This document shows positions 5,270 through 6,241 of a stretch of DNA of 6,241 bases, piece by piece. Numbering within the stretch: the first letter of the stretch is position 1; each line of letters begins with the position of its first letter. This stretch comes from Candidatus Spyradenecus faecavium (GTDB lineage Bacteria > Verrucomicrobiota > Kiritimatiellia > RFP12 > DVOR01), in contig DVOR01000075.1 of the NCBI GenBank assembly GCA_018713405.1, positions 1-6,241 on the forward strand. Reading direction: 5' to 3'. Both the position numbers and the translations under genes were made by a program. Below the pieces are notes generated by a model, which was given only the letters and a program-made list of their open reading frames with translations, ran no database searches and was not told where the DNA came from.

Positions 5270-6241
5270 ATGACGCATGAGGAACTGTACGCAAAAGCCT
5301 GCCGGGTCATCCCGGGGGGCGTGGATTCGCCGGTGCGAGCGTTCAACGCCGTCGGCGGGACGCCGATTTTCGTGGCGTCCGGCGAGGGCGCCTACCTGAC
5401 CTTGGCCGACGGGCGCCGGGTGCTGGATTGCTGTTGCTCGTGGGGCGCGATGATCCTGGGCCATGCCGACCCGGGCATCGTGGAGGCGGTGTCGCGGGCG
5501 GCGGCGCGGGGGACCACCTTCGGCATCGCCACGCCCGGCGAGGCGGAGCTGGCCGAGCGCATCGTGGCGCGCATCCCCTTCGTGGACAAGGTGCGCCTGG
5601 TGAACTCCGGCACGGAGGCCGTGATGACGGCCATCCGCTTGGCGCGCGGGGTGACGGGGCGCGACCTCATCATCAAGTGCGAGGGGTGCTACCACGGGCA
5701 CAGCGACGGCCTCCTGGTCTCCGCCGGGAGCGGCGCGATGACGGCGGGCGACGGCACGCAGCCGGCCAGCGCGGGCATCCCCGCGCCCATCGCCGAGGAG
5801 ACGCTGGTGGTGCCCTACAACGACGCCGAGGCCGTCGCGGCCGCGCTCGCCGCGCACCCGGGCCGCGTGGCCGCCGTCATCCTCGAGCCGGTCGCCGGGA
5901 ACATGGGCTGCGTGCCGCCCAAGCCGGGCTACCTCAAGGCCGTGCAGGAGGCCGCGCACGCGACCGGCGCCCTCTTCATCTGCGACGAGGTCATCAACGC
6001 CTGGCGTTTCGGCCTGGGGCTCTACTCCGCCGCCGCGGGGCTGGAGCCGGACATCGTGACGATGGGCAAGGTCATCGGCGGCGGCTTCCCCCTCGCCGCC
6101 GTCGGCGCGCGCGCCGACGTCATGGACGCGCTCGCGCCCACGGGCCGCGTCTACCAGGCCGGGACGCTCTCGGGCAACCCCGTGGCGGTGGCCGCCGCCA
6201 TCGAGACGCTCGACCGTCTGGCCGCCGACCCGCCCTACGCC
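5270..6241 (+). CDS. hemL: Glutamate-1-semialdehyde 2,1-aminomutase (3' end outside the window)
   Basis: A PLP enzyme of aminotransferase class III that converts glutamate 1-semialdehyde to 5-aminolevulinate, the last step of the C5 route into haem and other tetrapyrroles. The window holds the first 324 codons of a protein usually near 430 residues, with no stop or frameshift. Motifs: IPGGVDSPVRAF (14-25), NSGTEA (112-117, phosphate binding), YHGH, EPVAGNMG, DEV (239-241, with the PLP-ring Asp239), GKVIGGG with the Schiff-base Lys267, and YQAGTLSGNP (295-304). The last motif and EPVAGNM point to HemL and not to ornithine or GABA aminotransferases. The ATG at 5270 has GAGGAG (5256-5261) 8 nt upstream, overlapping the dut stop, so the two genes are probably co-transcribed and translationally linked. 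Oddities: a Cys triplet at 54-56 where E. coli has Tyr-Val-Gly, and NAWRFG after DEVI where the family usually has TGFR. Wobble bases shift from G to C along the gene. Confidence 0.95.
   Translation, partial: MTHEELYAKACRVIPGGVDSPVRAFNAVGGTPIFVASGEGAYLTLADGRRVLDCCCSWGAMILGHADPGIVEAVSRAAARGTTFGIATPGEAELAERIVARIPFVDKVRLVNSGTEAVMTAIRLARGVTGRDLIIKCEGCYHGHSDGLLVSAGSGAMTAGDGTQPASAGIPAPIAEETLVVPYNDAEAVAAALAAHPGRVAAVILEPVAGNMGCVPPKPGYLKAVQEAAHATGALFICDEVINAWRFGLGLYSAAAGLEPDIVTMGKVIGGGFPLAAVGARADVMDALAPTGRVYQAGTLSGNPVAVAAAIETLDRLAADPPYA

Overview
The window comes from a high-GC bacterial chromosome. It holds five protein genes and one tRNA gene and looks like ordinary core-metabolism DNA, not an accessory island. 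No phage, insertion sequence, CRISPR array or defence gene is visible. The phylum cannot be read directly. A FtsX-type ABC exporter, a clade-X-like phosphofructokinase and a high-GC background are compatible with the Verrucomicrobiota/Kiritimatiellota/Planctomycetota group, but that placement is a guess.

Layout. (1) Bases 1-2986, plus strand: the 3' end of an ABC ATPase gene of the LolD/MacB/YbbA type, overlapping by 4 bp a large ten-helix FtsX-family permease gene. Together they form one exporter or mechanotransmission-type ABC complex of unknown substrate. (2) Bases 2987-3069: a near-consensus sigma70 promoter starting 6 bp after the permease stop, a 5'-UTR stem-loop and a good Shine-Dalgarno. 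(3) Bases 3070-4440: a complete PfkA-family 6-phosphofructokinase gene with strong C-ending codon bias, closed by a strong intrinsic terminator. (4) Bases 4488-4621: a gene-free, relatively AT-richer spacer with a short tandem repeat and an imperfect inverted repeat. (5) Minus strand 4661-4737: a tRNA with anticodon CAT, more like tRNA-Ile2 than elongator tRNA-Met, with encoded CCA, its own promoter and its own terminator. (6) Plus strand 4829 to the end: dut (complete) and hemL (first 324 codons), 12 bp apart and probably one operon. The likely dut promoter is an extended -10 so close to the ATG that the transcript may be leaderless.

Functional connections are loose. The ABC pair is one machine. 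pfkA is an independent glycolytic unit. dut (nucleotide-pool sanitation and dUMP supply) and hemL (last step of C5-pathway 5-aminolevulinate synthesis) share a transcript without an obvious biochemical link. The tRNA and dut are divergently transcribed from a 91-bp intergenic region, and pfkA and the tRNA converge on two back-to-back terminators. The points most worth a second look are the pfkA leader hairpin, the possibly leaderless dut mRNA, the Ile2/Met identity of the tRNA, and the mixed active-site signature of the phosphofructokinase. I do not see an undescribed multi-gene system here.
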